Positions 1 through 12,330 of a stretch of 60,000 bases of DNA are shown here, one piece after another (position 1 is the stretch's first letter; the number at the start of each line of letters is the position of its first letter). This stretch comes from Owenia fusiformis (lineage: Eukaryota > Annelida > Polychaeta > Sabellida > Oweniidae), in assembly GCA_903813345.2 (NCBI GenBank), contig CAIIXF020000002.1:11616150-11676149 (forward strand), given 5' to 3'. The position numbers and the translations under genes were made by a program. The notes below the pieces were generated by a model that ran no database searches, was not told where the DNA came from, and worked only from the letters and a program-made list of their open reading frames with translations.

Positions 1-1783
1 TGAGACTTACAAAATTAGTAAGTTTCGATGAGCTTTTTGACGTCATTGTTTTAGTTCTCAAATTCCATTGTCAGGTGTGACGTTTATTGCAGTTCCAAAG
101 AAACTATATTAATGCGAGGACATATTAGCATGTGAGAGAATATAGTCCATAATTATTATATATTATATAGTTAAATTAACTTCATCACTGTAAATGCATT
201 TTAATTCATATGGATATCGGACCTAAATAAATTTCTTGAATACTTAATCTATCTGTGTTATATAAAGTCTGTAATTTATTTAAGTAAAGGGGTCAAGGAT
301 GACTTACGAAAGACTTACAATACCTCTGGAGGTACTATAAAAGTTACGATATAAATAACAGATGACGTCATTATTTAGTAACTTTGGGAAAAAAGTCACT
401 GATCTTTGTAAAGTTACTAATTTTCAAGAAATGCAAGTTGTTAATAACTCCTAGCAACAACAATAGACTTACTAACTCGTAGCTTTACTAACCTTGGAGA
501 ATTAAACCCCAGGTTAATATGAAGAGCCAAAAAATCCTAGTTCAAATAAAGTACATGTAATGTATGAATGTTATCTGAAACATATTTTTATATTACACGT
601 GTTATTCCAATATTATATCAGTGACCAGTAGACAACATACACTTATAACAATAGAAAGATAAGCAACTTAAGTTACTGTAGAAAATCCTTTCTCAATATT
701 TCAAACAGTATCATGGATAGTTTGATACTGAAATTGCTAGCTGAGATATTCCTGTATGTGTATTTTATTGTTTGGGTCCATAATGTAGATTGTTATACCA
801 TTTCTTGACATTTCTTTTTAGTTTCTTGTATCTGCTAAGATGAAATGCAAAGAAATAGAATTTTGAAATAGGGAATATGATTCCATTGTTTCTTTACAGT
901 TCATTCGTACAGTATGTATGTGAATAATTCCTATGGGAACATACCACCTTGGTTATGGCAAATATGGTATTGCGGGAGTAAACAAGAATGGAATGAGCAA
1001 GAAATCAAGTTAACAGCATTGTAACTTCATATACAGAGTGAGCCAAAAAGAGGTATCCCAAACAAGTTTGGCACAATTAAACCTTGTTCAATGTTCTTCC
1101 ATTTCATGTTCGTCTCATTGATCTTATCAAAATGCTCACGATTTTATGGCCATTTTACCAAACATGCTCAAAATGCCTGTCCCGTTTCTGGACACATCGG
1201 GAGTTATTTTGACTACATGCTCACATATATCTTTTGCAATGGGTTTCATCTTCCCTCTGATCTCTTGTTTCAACTCTCCAGATGCGTTTTGGGTTGTCTG
1301 AAATAGCCCCAAAGATAAAAGACTGTTGAGTTTGGCATGTTTTGGCATTTGGAACAGGTTTTATAGAATATTTGACTATGAGCATGGAGTGTGAGAAGTA
1401 ATTACTTCACAACAACATGGTGTTTTAAAAGGTCAGTCTGATCAAGGGTTATTTATGTCAATAATTAGGTCATTAATAACTATAATTCTGCACTTTATTG
1501 TGCTTTTTAGCTTTCACAAGAGTTTGACTTTATCTGATCATTCACCAGCATTGGTTCTATATTAGAACTCTCTGTGAGTACCATGCATTTGAGATCGTTA
1601 AGATGATTCCATAGCATCTATATATCATTATGTGGCTCCATAACAGAGAATTGTCATATGGTCTTTATAAACGTATTCTTTCAGCTAGGAATAGAGAGGT
1701 TAATTTCATATTTTAGTTTAATTATTATTTATTTTAGGGTTGACATACATGTACAGTATATTGGAGGCTGAATATCTTGCATT
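1..1783. other. AT-rich non-coding DNA, nothing recognised
   Basis: No frame with coding character, no RNA gene and no clear repeat was found. Two short overlapping frames on opposite strands (1091-1306 and 1136-1348) have no recognisable domain. The sequence near 1034-1060 (ACAGAGTGAGCCAAAAAG) looks like the end of a Tc1/mariner-type element, but no partner end was found, so it is not annotated as one. Confidence 0.5.
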
Positions 1784-1786
1784 TTA

Positions 1787-2282
1787 CACCCCAGTCACAT
1801 TTGTCGTATGGAGGGCGTGCATCGACCGCAGATCAATTAAATCAGTGTATTTCTGCGGCGAGCGTAGGAAAACTATGCTCGCCTTGCAGCCTCTGTACGG
1901 CGTATCCAGTTTTTTACAGGCCGCAGGGTCGCCATATGAATTATAACTCAGAGTTAAAATATTTGTTCATTTCTGAGGTTCCCTTAGAAATCAACTGGCT
2001 CAACAAGATTGAATCATTATTTGTCAATGTTTCATGATCACGATCACTTTTCATTTGATATTACATCCTAGCACTATGAATAACATTTATAAATTGTCCT
2101 GATGTAAATAAAATGAAAAAAGTATTATTTATCAACAGAAATTTAAAATTCACCATGCGGCTGCCGTGGGAAATGTGACTGCAAAAGTATGAGAGCACAG
2201 AAATTCTACGGCGAGCGTAGAAAAGCTACTGGCCGCAGATATGATAGGCCGCATGGCGGCTGTGGGAAATGTGACTGGGGTG
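1787..2282. mobile_element. MITE-like TIR element, family 1, copy 1 (496 bp)
   Basis: The element begins CACCCCAGTCACATTT and ends with the exact inverted complement AAATGTGACTGGGGTG. It is flanked on both sides by TTA (1784-1786 and 2283-2285), consistent with a 3-bp target duplication. The interior is GC-richer than its surroundings, with CTGCGGCGAGCGTAG-like words near both ends and an internal copy of the terminal motif near 2180. There is no transposase frame, so it is a non-autonomous DNA transposon. A TTA duplication is typical of the PIF/Harbinger superfamily, but superfamily assignment is inference. A second copy lies at 3446-3847. Confidence 0.8.
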
Positions 2283-2285
2283 TTA

Positions 2286-3216
2286 CTGAGCCTTCATTGA
2301 TGTTAGACTCATTATAATTTATGTTTTGGGAGCTTGATACATTACATATTGTTCATAATACCTTATATTGTGTATCAAATATTGTATATAATACCTTATA
2401 TATTATTAATCATTCATTGTACATTATGCCTTTCACATTATGAATTATTAATCATATACTATTCCTTATACAAAGTATATTATGCGTCATCATATTACTT
2501 GCATTATCAATTGTACAATTATATTCTGTTAATTAGTTTTAACACATCAGCATATCAACCTGCTTGTCCTCACGTTCTGTTCACCCGGCCACTTACTTGT
2601 CAAACTCATTTTATAACTCTTATTATATAAATGACGTCACATTAAATTGAGAAGAAGAGCAACAACCCATTAGTCAATTGCAACAGGTTACTGTCAATCA
2701 CCTTAAAGTTGTCAAATATTCTCTTTGTCTTCAGATTTTGTTTTTTGAAGAGGAATAGTAGGTAGAAGCATTTTATTTTGATTTTTATCCTATAATGAAA
2801 CATTCTGTGTTCTTCCCAGATTTCTTCTCAAATAGGTTGTTTAGCATTTAGGGAAGTGGATTTAGTAATTATTAAGTGTTACATATCCAAATAAAATTTA
2901 GGAATTCATATATTAAGATATAAAAATGTTCAACAAGAACTACAGAGAATGTTGACAAATAATGGTCTCTCAAAACATCTATGCAATGTAAATATACAAC
3001 TTCACCGTGGTGATTAAGATTTGATACTGTTTGGACCAAAAAAGTTAAAATTTGCTGCCTTGAAATGATCACTCCAAATTAAAAATCGACCTTTATCAAA
3101 TTATTTAATTATTATTTAATCATGACCTTGTATGGCATGTTTTGAAAACATGATGACATGGTCTTTTAAAAGCTACTTTTTAAAACAACACTGTGTTCCT
3201 CTACCTTGTGAATTAT
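2286..3216. other. AT-rich non-coding DNA
   Basis: Positions 2330-2480 are very AT-rich, with imperfect iterations of ATACCTTATA and ATTATTAATCAT. Short frames here follow base composition only. Nothing else was recognised. Confidence 0.5.
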
Positions 3217-3369
3217 GCTTAAGTCATATTTGATCTGGCAGCCACAGCTTCCCAAAATTTAGGGAAATATGCAGGATAAAATATAGGCATAAGCAGTATA
3301 TATTCGATATCTATTTTGTGAAGCCACAGCTGTCCTGTATACCTGCCATAGAGCAAATGTGACTGAGGC
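3217..3369. mobile_element. MITE-like TIR element, family 2, copy 1 (~153 bp)
   Basis: The left end, GCTTAAGTCATATTTGATCT, is a decayed version of the intact right end CAAATGTGACTGAGGC. The interior (CTTCCCAAAAT, AAATATGCAG, AAATATAGGCAT, TTTTGTGAAG) matches the better-preserved copy at 8339-8510 in the same order. It is non-coding. Its ends share CAGTCACATTT with family 1, suggesting mobilisation by related transposases. Confidence 0.7.
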
Positions 3370-3445
3370 TTTAAAATCATGAAAGGAATGAGAAACAAAT
3401 TTATTTTATATTCATTGTATTTTAGCTTGAATGATATTATATTAA

Positions 3446-3847
3446 CACCCAAGTCACATTGCGTCGACCGCAGATCAATTAAATCAGTGTATTTCTGCGG
3501 CGAGCGTAGGAAAACTACGCTCGCCTTGCGGCCTCCGTACGGCGTATCCAGTTTTTTACAGGCTGCAGGGCCACTGTAGAAATTATAACTCGGAGTTCAT
3601 TTGTTCATTTCTGAGGTCCCCGATATTACATCCTAGCACTATGAATAACATTTATAAATTGTCCCAATGTAAATAAAATGAAAAAAGCATTATTTATCAA
3701 CAGAAATTTAACATTCACCGTGCGGCTGCCGTGGGAAATGTGACTGCAAAAGTATGAGAGCGCAGAAATTCCACGGCGAGCGTAGAAATGTTACTGGCCG
3801 CAGAAATGATAGACCGCAAGGTCGCCGTAGGAAATGTGACTGGGGTG
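3446..3847. mobile_element. MITE-like TIR element, family 1, copy 2 (~402 bp)
   Basis: It starts CACCCAAGTCACATT and ends AATGTGACTGGGGTG, with TTA immediately to the right (3848-3850) and TTAA to the left. It matches the copy at 1787-2282 along its length, including the shared GATCAATTAAATCAGTGTAT segment. It is about 94 bp shorter, mainly through loss of internal sequence after the AACTCGGAGTT region. There is no coding potential. Confidence 0.78.
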
Positions 3848-3974
3848 TTAGGATGAAAATAAGGATGTTTAAACTACCTTAGTTTTTAAATTGTTGTATT
3901 GAGAGGAGAGATACTACTGTAGTATATTTTTATGTCACCACCAAGAAGTGGAGCAAGTGAATTAATATAGAATT

Positions 3975-5358
3975 CAGGGCCGTCAGATGGGGGGGTGCGA
4001 TGGGTGCGATCGCACCCCCCTTTGACATCCCCCCAAAAAAAAAATTCAAAAAAGAATTTCAAAAAAATTTTTTTTTTAAATATTTTTTCAATTTTTTTTC
4101 ATTTTCTCATACACTTTGATAGTGCCCAGAAAGCACCAAATAGCATCTTAAATTGTAAATTTTTTTAGGGGGAGTGGGCCACCCCTCACACCCCCCACAA
4201 AACTATGGAGAAGTTCTATATTTATTTTATGTATTGTCCAGACATCATCAAATAGCACCTTGATATGGTCAATGTTTCTGAGGGACAGATATAGGGGACA
4301 AACACTTGCTCCCCCTCTGGCACCCCAACCCCACCTCCCCCTCTGGCACCCCCTTTTGACACCCCAAAAAAAATGAAAAAAATCAATTGACTCATGCTCT
4401 TTAAAGTGCCAAGAAGCACAAAATATCATCTTAAATTGTAAAATTTTCTAGAAGAGTCGGCCACCCCTCACACCCCCCACAAAACAATTGAAAAAATTCT
4501 GAATTTCATATATTGTCTCAGACATTTTTTAAGTGCCCAGATATAATCAAATAGCACCTTAATATGGTCAATGTTTCTTGGGGACAACCCCTTGCTCCCT
4601 CTCTGGCACTCCACCCCACTTCACTCCCTCATCCTCTTTGACACCCCAAAAGAATTTGAAAAAATTTATTGACTCATTCACTTTTAAAGTGCCCAGAAAG
4701 CACCAAATAGCATCTCAAAAGTGTAAAATTTTTAGGGGGAACTACTGGGTCACTCTTCACACCCCACACAAAACAATTGAAAAGTTTGGAAGTTGCATTT
4801 GTTAATTTTAAACACTTTAAAAGTGCTTAGAAATCACCAAGTGACATAATGAAATCATAAAAGCATAAAATTTCTGGCACCCCATCCCAAAAACTAAAGA
4901 ATTTATTTATTCAAAAACATTAAAAGTGCTCAGAATTAACCAGACAGCATCTTAAATTAGAAAATTTTCCTTGCTGCCCCCTCGCTCCCCTAAGAAAAAA
5001 TGATTGAAAAAATCTGAATTTCTTATAAATTGATTCTATTGATTAAAACACCTTGAAAGTATCCAGAAATCACTGAATGTGATCTTGAACTGGAAAAAGT
5101 TCTCGGGTAAGCATTTATGCCCTTCTAGTACACCCTCCCCCTATTCCAGTGTTTCTCCAAATTGCTCATACAATATTTAGTCTAAAAACAATACAAAAAC
5201 AATAAAATACTACAAAATGGACTGAGTGGCCCCAATATAGGGAGTAACCCCCCCCCCCTGACTTACGCGATTTGATTTTCGCGGCAAAACATTGACAATT
5301 TTATATTCTCTTTAGTTAAAACCGCACCCCCCTTGGAGAAAAGTGTCTTACGGGCCTG
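3975..5358. mobile_element. hAT-like non-autonomous transposon (1384 bp)
   Basis: The left end CAGGGCCGTCAGA and the right end, read inverted as CAGGCCCGTAAGA, form short terminal inverted repeats. Both are followed by a subterminal GGGGGGTGCG block. GAATT directly abuts each end (3970-3974 and 5359-5363), consistent with a 5-bp target duplication. Ends beginning CAGG/CAGRG are typical of hAT transposons, whose duplications are usually 8 bp but 5-6 bp in some lineages; the superfamily call is inference. No transposase frame is present. A perfect 16-bp palindrome, GGGTGCGATCGCACCC, lies at 4002-4017. The interior consists largely of diverged tandem blocks. Confidence 0.72.
4121..4800. repeat. 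~285-bp diverged tandem blocks inside the hAT-like element
   Basis: The phrase AGTGCCCAGAAAGCACCAAA starts blocks at about 4121, 4406 and 4688 (spacings about 285 and 282). In each block it is followed by AATAGCATCTTAAATTGTAAA, a GGGCCACCCCTCACACCCC segment and CCACAAAAC. Further decayed copies of the opening phrase lie near 4820 and 4925. The copies differ by many substitutions, so the amplification is old relative to the satellite array. Confidence 0.75.
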
Positions 5359-5363
5359 GAATT

Positions 5364-5972
5364 GAATGGTGTTGGTTGGGTTAAAAGAGCATGTTCATTG
5401 TTCAGGTGCTCAAGAGAATTCCAGATCTGATAAAGGCCTACTTGTCCCCTTTAATATACATGTATTGTATTATTGATCAAACCATCACTAGTTTTCCAGT
5501 CAATTGATAATAGGGCCAACTGTTAATCATTGGCATATTTCCTCTCAAGCTGGAAAGATATCTTCATTTTTGCATTACTAACATTTGAAATTATTTGAAA
5601 GCGTTTTAGAAATACTTAGATTAAATATGAAAAGTAAAACAATTGAAAACTACAAATAGCATCTATAGGAAAAGTTGTTTGTGATGAGGTGGGGAAGGAG
5701 ATTTCATTACACATTCCATTTCTTAAGATTACACTCTGATATCAATATATTTTATTTCTTCCTGTTCCTTAAATGTAATCTCTATTGTATTTTGTAGTAT
5801 GGACCATAACCCTATTGTGCCATGCTTATTTGTTTGGATTCAATTGTTTCTTCTCTATGTGGTATGACCATGTACACATGACCATGTCATGTTTTACTCA
5901 AGGGATTTCCTTATAATTGAAATCAGCAAAGGGAACCACTTCCTGGTGTTTTCTGGAAACTTCATTTTTTAC
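5364..5972. other. non-coding DNA, nothing recognised
   Basis: AT-rich DNA between the hAT-like element and the 36-bp minisatellite. No gene, RNA or repeat was recognised. Confidence 0.5.
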
Positions 5973-6190
5973 AATGTCAACCCATGAATGAAATGACACA
6001 GAAGTAATGTTGTCAATCCTTGAATGAAATGACACAGAAGTAATGTTGTCAACCCTTGAATGAAATGACACAGAAGTAATGTTGTCCACCCTTGAATGAA
6101 ATGACACAGGAGTAATGTTGTCAACCCTTGAATGAAATGAGACAGAAGTAATGTTGTCAACCCTTGAATAAAATGGCACAGAAGTAATAT
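5973..6190. repeat. 36-bp minisatellite, 6 copies
   Basis: AATGTTGTCAACCCTTGAAT followed by GAAATGACACAGAAGT repeats six times. The first copy is 33 bp and the next five start at about 6006, 6042, 6078, 6114 and 6150. Because 36 is divisible by 3, the minus strand carries open frames of repeated 12-residue blocks. These come from the repeat and are not genes. Confidence 0.92.
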
Positions 6191-8338
6191 CTTTTAAATG
6201 CAAAACAGAGTGAAAATGAAGTAAATGTAATAAGATTGTCTCAAGGAGTTTGTTTCAAAGGTAGCATAGAGGTTTGTTGAGATATATTAGAATTTTTGAT
6301 TCATAGAGATTGAATGAGGAGAGATATTGTTTTATCACAGGGTTGATGTTTAATTTATTGTTATTATTAATACTGTTTTCCTCTCTGATTTTTTAATGTG
6401 GGGGGGGGGGAGTAACAAAGGTTTTGTAGATAGACTCACAGAAATATTTTAACAAGGTTTAGCCATGGGTTGAGCTTTGTTTAGCAGACATGTGTTCCAG
6501 GAATTTGAGCACTCTTGTAATTAATGGAGACAGTTGTTTGTTTCCTCCCTGAGCTTGTGTCAAAAATGTATGTCAAACTTCCAAAATACTACTCCAAAGT
6601 ATATCCTGGATGCCATCTTCAACAGAGGCTAATCTTATTTGTTATAGCCAAAATATGTTGTCTTGTTGTTTTTGGATTGCATCAATTCTTCCTGTATAAA
6701 GATCATTTTATAGCTGTGGATTTTCGTGTTTGTCAACAACAAAAATGCTATTGAAATGTACATGTCTTATGGGTGTTCAGATAAAAAGAATAGAAATGCA
6801 ACTGAAATGTGGAGAACGTTCAGATATCTCCGTATTCCACCTAATACTCTGTAATTGTTAAATTAGATGGAAATCATATTAACTTAATTATAATCCTGGG
6901 GTACCTATTCTATCACACTCATAATACATTAACATTATATTCAGGTAATTCAGGTATGTGTAGTGTAGTGTAATATAGTGAAATGTAGTGTAGTGAACAT
7001 ACCAAATTGTTTAAAATGCTTGAAAATTAGACACTCTTCATGTGTGGAATATAGTGCAAAAAAGGAGAATCAGTAAGGAATAAAAACAGAAATGCAAACA
7101 ATAAACCAAATTATATAGAACCATATATAGAAAAGTACCACTACCATTTAATTTGTACCCTACTGCTGAATTGGTCATAAATGTACATTGAATTATATTT
7201 TTTGATAAGTATGATGGCTTTGATTATATACAAATGTAAAAAGGTTTGGGAAATCAGTTCATATTAAACCTGAACTATATGGCAAGGAAAAACAAAGTTC
7301 AGGTGTGCATCTTGAGCTCAAGAATTTCACCTGTATTTTTTATGCTTAAAACACTGGGTTTTTTAAATATAGGCATACAATGTAAGTAAATATTAAGTTC
7401 ACATATTTTTTCTTCCCAGAATAAGTAACATGTTTTTTATGTGTCGTAAAAAGATTTCAGTAAAAAATATACAACTTATATAGCCATTTGTATAGAAAAT
7501 TGACAAAAAACTGGTTCAGAGGTTCTGCTTTGAATTAAATCGATTTATTTATGTTCAACTTATGAGAAAAAGATTTTTGTATAAAGGAAGGAAATAATTA
7601 AGCCACCCTTTCAAAAATTTTAATGAAAAATTGACATTTTATGTGAAAATCAAAAATATCTTGGAGGTTATATCAGACTTTTAACATTGTGACATTCTCC
7701 ATGAACATATTTTCAAACTCTATCATTCCCCTGAAATATTTGGAGTTAATTATATGCAACTTTGCATAAGGGCTATCCTTCCTCAATAGTAAAACGCACA
7801 TAAAAAATCCTAGGAAAATATGACCCTATAAGCTGTATTTACTCACTGAAGACCATATACAAAAGGTGTAAGCATAAAAGGAAATTTTCAAAGAACTTTT
7901 TTTGCTTGGTTATATGTTTTGGGTAAATCTTTCATGCGGTGGTTATATATTCTGCGTATATTTGATGTTATACATGTAGTCTTTGCTTGGCCTGATTTTC
8001 CTGAGGAAACTTGACTTAGGGAGCTTAGTGGTAATTATACACGTTTTATGTTCATAGCTTTCATTTTCAAATTCATGATGCGTTTAAAGTTTAACAAATA
8101 ATTTATTTATCGTTTCAAAGTTCAGAGTCTTGTGTAAGAGCTATTTTTCATAAAATGTGAAATAAATTAAGAATGATCTAATTTTAAGAAAATAGAGCTC
8201 TATTGCCTCACCTGAAGAAATAATAAAACAAATGAACAAACAAACAAACAAATGAACAAACAAACAGACCATCTATTACTGATTTATGATTTCAGTAATT
8301 ACAGATATGTTATGCTAGGTTTGTTCCTATTCCCTAAT
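6191..8338. other. AT-rich non-coding DNA with simple repeats
   Basis: It contains a G-run near 6400-6411, a short TGTAGTG/TATAGTG-rich patch at about 6955-6995 and the AAAC tract listed separately. No supportable gene was found; a 76-codon frame at 6524-6754 shows no domain. Confidence 0.5.
8226..8268 (+). repeat. (AAAC)n-type microsatellite
   Basis: Tandem ACAA/AAAC units interrupted twice by ATGAAC. Confidence 0.85.
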
Positions 8339-8510
8339 GCCTCAGTCACATTTGATCTATGGCAACCGTACGGCGGCTGTGGCTTCCCAAAATCAAGAAA
8401 AATATGCAGCATGAAATATAGGTATTAGCAATTATGATGTAGATTTTCTATATAGATTTTGTGAAGTTACGGCTGCCATAAGCCAGCCATAGAGCAAATG
8501 TGACTGAGGC
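8339..8510. mobile_element. MITE-like TIR element, family 2, copy 2 (172 bp)
   Basis: Perfect 16-bp terminal inverted repeats: GCCTCAGTCACATTTG on the left and CAAATGTGACTGAGGC on the right. Subterminal CTATGGC...GCCATAG words extend the dyad. The interior matches the copy at 3217-3369. There is no coding frame and no convincing target duplication. Confidence 0.82.
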
Positions 8511-9654
8511 TTTAAATTTGAGACCATGAAGATTGTATTATTGTGAAATCTGTGAAATCATATGTAATAGTAAGAGGGAAGTGTTCCTAGCTGAATGAGA
8601 TCCAGAGTTGTTCAAATGTATATAGTAGTACAGTATATTGTTCATTTATGATATACATAAAAGGCATATTGATATTTATTACATTGAATCATGGAATTTA
8701 TTGACTATATATTATTTGACGATCAGGATGAAATGTTTGTGTTGATTGCATGTGCTAATATGGACATATTTATCATTTCCGATATCATTTAAAGTTAATG
8801 AATTTCAATATAGTAGATAGAACTTGATATTAGCAAGTTGATATCAATCATATGGCACACCTATAATTGAGAAATTGATAAAAAATATAAAATTATATCA
8901 ATTGTGACATCACACCCATTCAATTGAGACAAACTATGAGATTTCCCAATTTGATTGATTATGTACATAATACATCTATGTTCAAATTATGAGTCTGGTC
9001 TTGGAAATTTGCCAAGATATGAACAACGGCAATGCTGTATATATATTGAGATGTATGTACAAGTATAAGTACTTGTTTCCATAGCAATTATATTTGAAAC
9101 AATGAAAGCTCATAAATTTGAAAACTGAGTATATTTTTACAGAACCATGCAAATACAGAATATTTACAAGTAAAATAATCAATATTCTTGTTCATTAGTC
9201 TAAAAGCTTATATAGGTGATATTCAATTTTAAAAATTAGGTTGCCCAAAAATATAAAAATGATGAAACTCTATAAAAATAAAGATTATTTTACCTTTAAG
9301 TTTCACCAAACCGTATGACCTGAATATGTTTTTAGATCATTCAGTAGGCCCTACAAAACATTTAATTTATTAGAGCCTTTTTAGAGTTAAAATGTTATAA
9401 AGTATGCAGTTATGTTAAAACAGGGGGTGAATAGAATAGAAATGATAAATCATTCATTCTGCATTTACACACATAAATGTTTGTTCTTTTTCTTTATTGG
9501 GGAAGAGATAGCATGCAACCTTGATATTGCATATATTGCATGAAACAGATGTGCATTAACATGGATAAGATATAAATATGTGACAATGCATATTGTAGAC
9601 TCAAAGAAATCCCATGGGAAAAATAGCAAGGGGTCTTAAAAAATAAAATAAAAA
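8511..9654. other. AT-rich non-coding DNA, nothing recognised
   Basis: No gene, RNA gene or structured repeat was recognised. Confidence 0.5.
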
Positions 9655-10178
9655 ATTAAAGTTGAAAAAGTGTGATAGTTCAACCTGCACATCGCTCCAA
9701 AACGCAATATGTTGACATATATTGTTTTTACATTTTCAAGCTCTAATATAAAGTTTATGTAAATAAAAATTGTTTTTTTCTGCGTAATATCAAAGAACAA
9801 TCATTTAGTTAAAAAAATAAAAAGGGAAACGCGGGATTCGAACCCGGGCCTCCCACGTGTTCAGCGAGGGTTCTACCCGCTACACCACCGTATTATTATG
9901 AAAGGAAGAAGTAATTTAACGCTACTTATTTTGAATGCTATGATTCGGAAGTGACGTCACGTTCTTCATTTAGAAACCTTTCCAAAATCATATCGCCGGC
10001 ACCGATCGAAGCAAATTCAATGAAAAATCTTTGAAATGACACATTTATCGTAAGTATTTCTACACAAGATTTGCCCCATTTGTTCATCATTCTATAATCT
10101 TTCATTAAGCTCAAAATGATAAAGTTCACCCCCGAAACAACCCAAGATTGCGTTTCGGAGCGTAGTCCAGCTTTAATG
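9655..10178. mobile_element. putative TIR element enclosing a tRNA-like sequence (~524 bp)
   Basis: The left end contains ATTAAAGTTG and CGCTCCAAAACGCAAT (9693-9708). The right end contains ATTGCGTTTCGGAGCG (10147-10162) and CCAGCTTTAAT (10167-10177). The 16-bp cores are inverted complements with one mismatch, and the outer ATTAAAGYTG words also correspond. The left arm carries extra bases between its two blocks. No transposase frame is present. A tRNA-Val-like sequence lies between the arms at 9824-9893. Candidate non-autonomous element; no family assigned. Confidence 0.55.
9824..9893 (-). tRNA. tRNA-Val(AAC)-like sequence, probable pseudogene
   Basis: Read on the minus strand, this region has a D-arm/A-box-like stretch (GTGTAGCGGGTAGAACC), an anticodon stem CTCGC/GTGGG around the loop TGAACAC (anticodon AAC, 9859-9861), and a T-arm with an intact B box GGGTTCGAATCCC. 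A T-run resembling a Pol III terminator follows (9811-9823 on the minus strand). The overall order resembles eukaryotic tRNA-Val. Two defects argue against function: the base 5' of the anticodon is G instead of the near-universal U, and the 5' acceptor strand does not pair with the 3' strand. It could be a tRNA pseudogene or a SINE head. Confidence 0.45.
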
Positions 10179-12330
10179 TTTGCTAAATTAAATATTCATG
10201 AAGGGGAGACTAGAAAGTATGTAGACATATCATCAAATGAGCAAGTTCATGCACATGGGGAGAACATTTATGAAAAGGCATGAATGGAGAGAAACTTAAT
10301 GTACAGTTTTATTACAGTTTTATTCCTCAGAACTCAGATTTTCAATGGTGGCTTCACTTGGTTGCACATTGTCATTTCCAGGATCCCTTACCCTTTCTAA
10401 TACATGTAGTTTTGTCACCTTAAAAAGAGAGCATTATCTACACTCTTAGAGAGTGCAAAATAATCTTTTGATTTAGTCTTAATCAAAAGCTAAAAATCTA
10501 GCTTCAATATCTAAACAGCTTTCACTGAACTTCATGCTCTTAAAAATACCTGGCATTTATTTTGTAATGGAAGGGATCATTTAGATCACAACTATGTATT
10601 TCTTTAGCTATTCAGAGCCTAATATGTACAAAGCGTTGACACACTGGGGTTAGGATGAGTAATCAGTATACATCATGTATGATAATGATAGAGATTTCCT
10701 GAAATGGCTTGTAGGAGACACAGATTTCACAACTGAAGGTTAGTTTACAGTATATAATGAAAATGTTCTCTCATATACCAACAGAAAAAATGTACTATTA
10801 ATTTTGACGGTTTTGGAAGAAGTGTGAAAAGAAAGTATTTCTTATTGTTTTAAGTAATTAAGATTCCTAGAAATTGAATGGAAAACATAAGGAAAACATA
10901 ATCCTTCCAGGATTGATGAATCTTTCATACTGAAATGTGTTCTGAGTTTATGGTTTGGTTCTCAACATTTGGATTTGAGAGTCAACAGCTTGTGAAAAGC
11001 TAAGATTTTCTAGTTCCAGGACCGAACCAAAATGTTGATTTTTGTTCCTTGGTCCGACCAAAGAGCCTAATTCCCTGGGTCTGAACAAATTTGGATATTT
11101 GTGACACCTCTAGTATCCTCTTTGTCCTCTACAGGATCAGAGAAGGAGACTAGGATGTTAGAAATACAGTAAGAAATCTCACATCAAATATGCAGGGTGT
11201 CCCCTCCCCTAATTACTCATCTAATCTTGCAGATAGATCATGTAGATGGGGAGTATGCCCTTGTGACCCCATACAGGGCTCCCCAAAACGTCCTTAGGAT
11301 GATACTGTAACTGACTAGCGCCACTGAGTCGTAAGCCATAGGTGAAATAATCCTTCATCTCCATATAAACCCCCAATTTGAATCCACCTGATTTCTTTTT
11401 GTAGGGCTATTTGAAAGACAATGTATACTAAGACAATCCTTAGACAATTGCTGACCAAAAGAATGTAATCACTGCAAAATGTAATGCAATAATAAGGTTG
11501 TTGTCATATGAATCCAGCTCTGCTTTTTGTTCATTTGCGGCCATTTAGAGTTTGTTATGTAAATGATCACAGTTCCTGAACCAGTTGACTGGTTATATTG
11601 AAACTTTCAGGAACAAATTTCCATAGAACTGTATATGGTACTGGTATGTACATGTATGTGCAAAATGTAATCAATGTCACTTGTGTAGGTGATATTGCCT
11701 ACATCAATGGTCTCCTTTTTTCAGTCACCCTGTATTTCTTAACATGGGGAAAAGGGAGAATTGAGGCTAATGTTGATAACACTAACATCCCACTCTAAGC
11801 TAATAATGTGGTATTTATGGAAAATGGAAAGATGGATCTAGTTATATAGAAATGCAGAATTAATAACTATGACCTTTGTAATAAGAGTAGCACCTAACAT
11901 GTTATATTGATATATTATATGGCTTGAAACCACATTGTGGTGGCATCACATAGCCTATAATCATTCATAAACAAACGGGTGAAATTTTACAAAAATCATC
12001 TTTTTCAGGGTTAGTATTGGCTAAATCTGTAAAATCATTTCTGAATCCATTCACTTGTCACTAACACCACATGTGTCTTGCACATGAAGTTAAGATATGG
12101 AGATAAAGATTGATAAAACACTCGCAGTTACATTGTTTAAATTCAAGAAATCTGTAATTGAACATACTTCAGCTAGGATTGCATAATACGGAGCAGTCTA
12201 AAAAATAGTTTTACTTTGAAATGTGAGATTGAAGCTTTGTTATTAGAATTGAAGGCTGATGAATTGGTCTGAGGGGCGTCTCCTTTAGGAGACAATGGGA
12301 TATACAATGATTTGGCTGCTTAATGTTGAT
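10179..12330. other. non-coding DNA, nothing recognised
   Basis: Only short composition-driven frames are present. A small inverted repeat (CTTTTGATT ... AATCAAAAG) lies near 10465-10490. No gene or element was recognised. Confidence 0.5.

Noticed and set aside
1034-1348. Tc1/mariner-like element end plus short minus-strand frame
   Set aside because: Only one possible end was seen, with no partner inverted repeat or transposase motif.
5898-6203. 101-codon minus-strand repeat protein
   Set aside because: It comes from a 36-bp minisatellite (multiple of three), with no ends or context of a gene.
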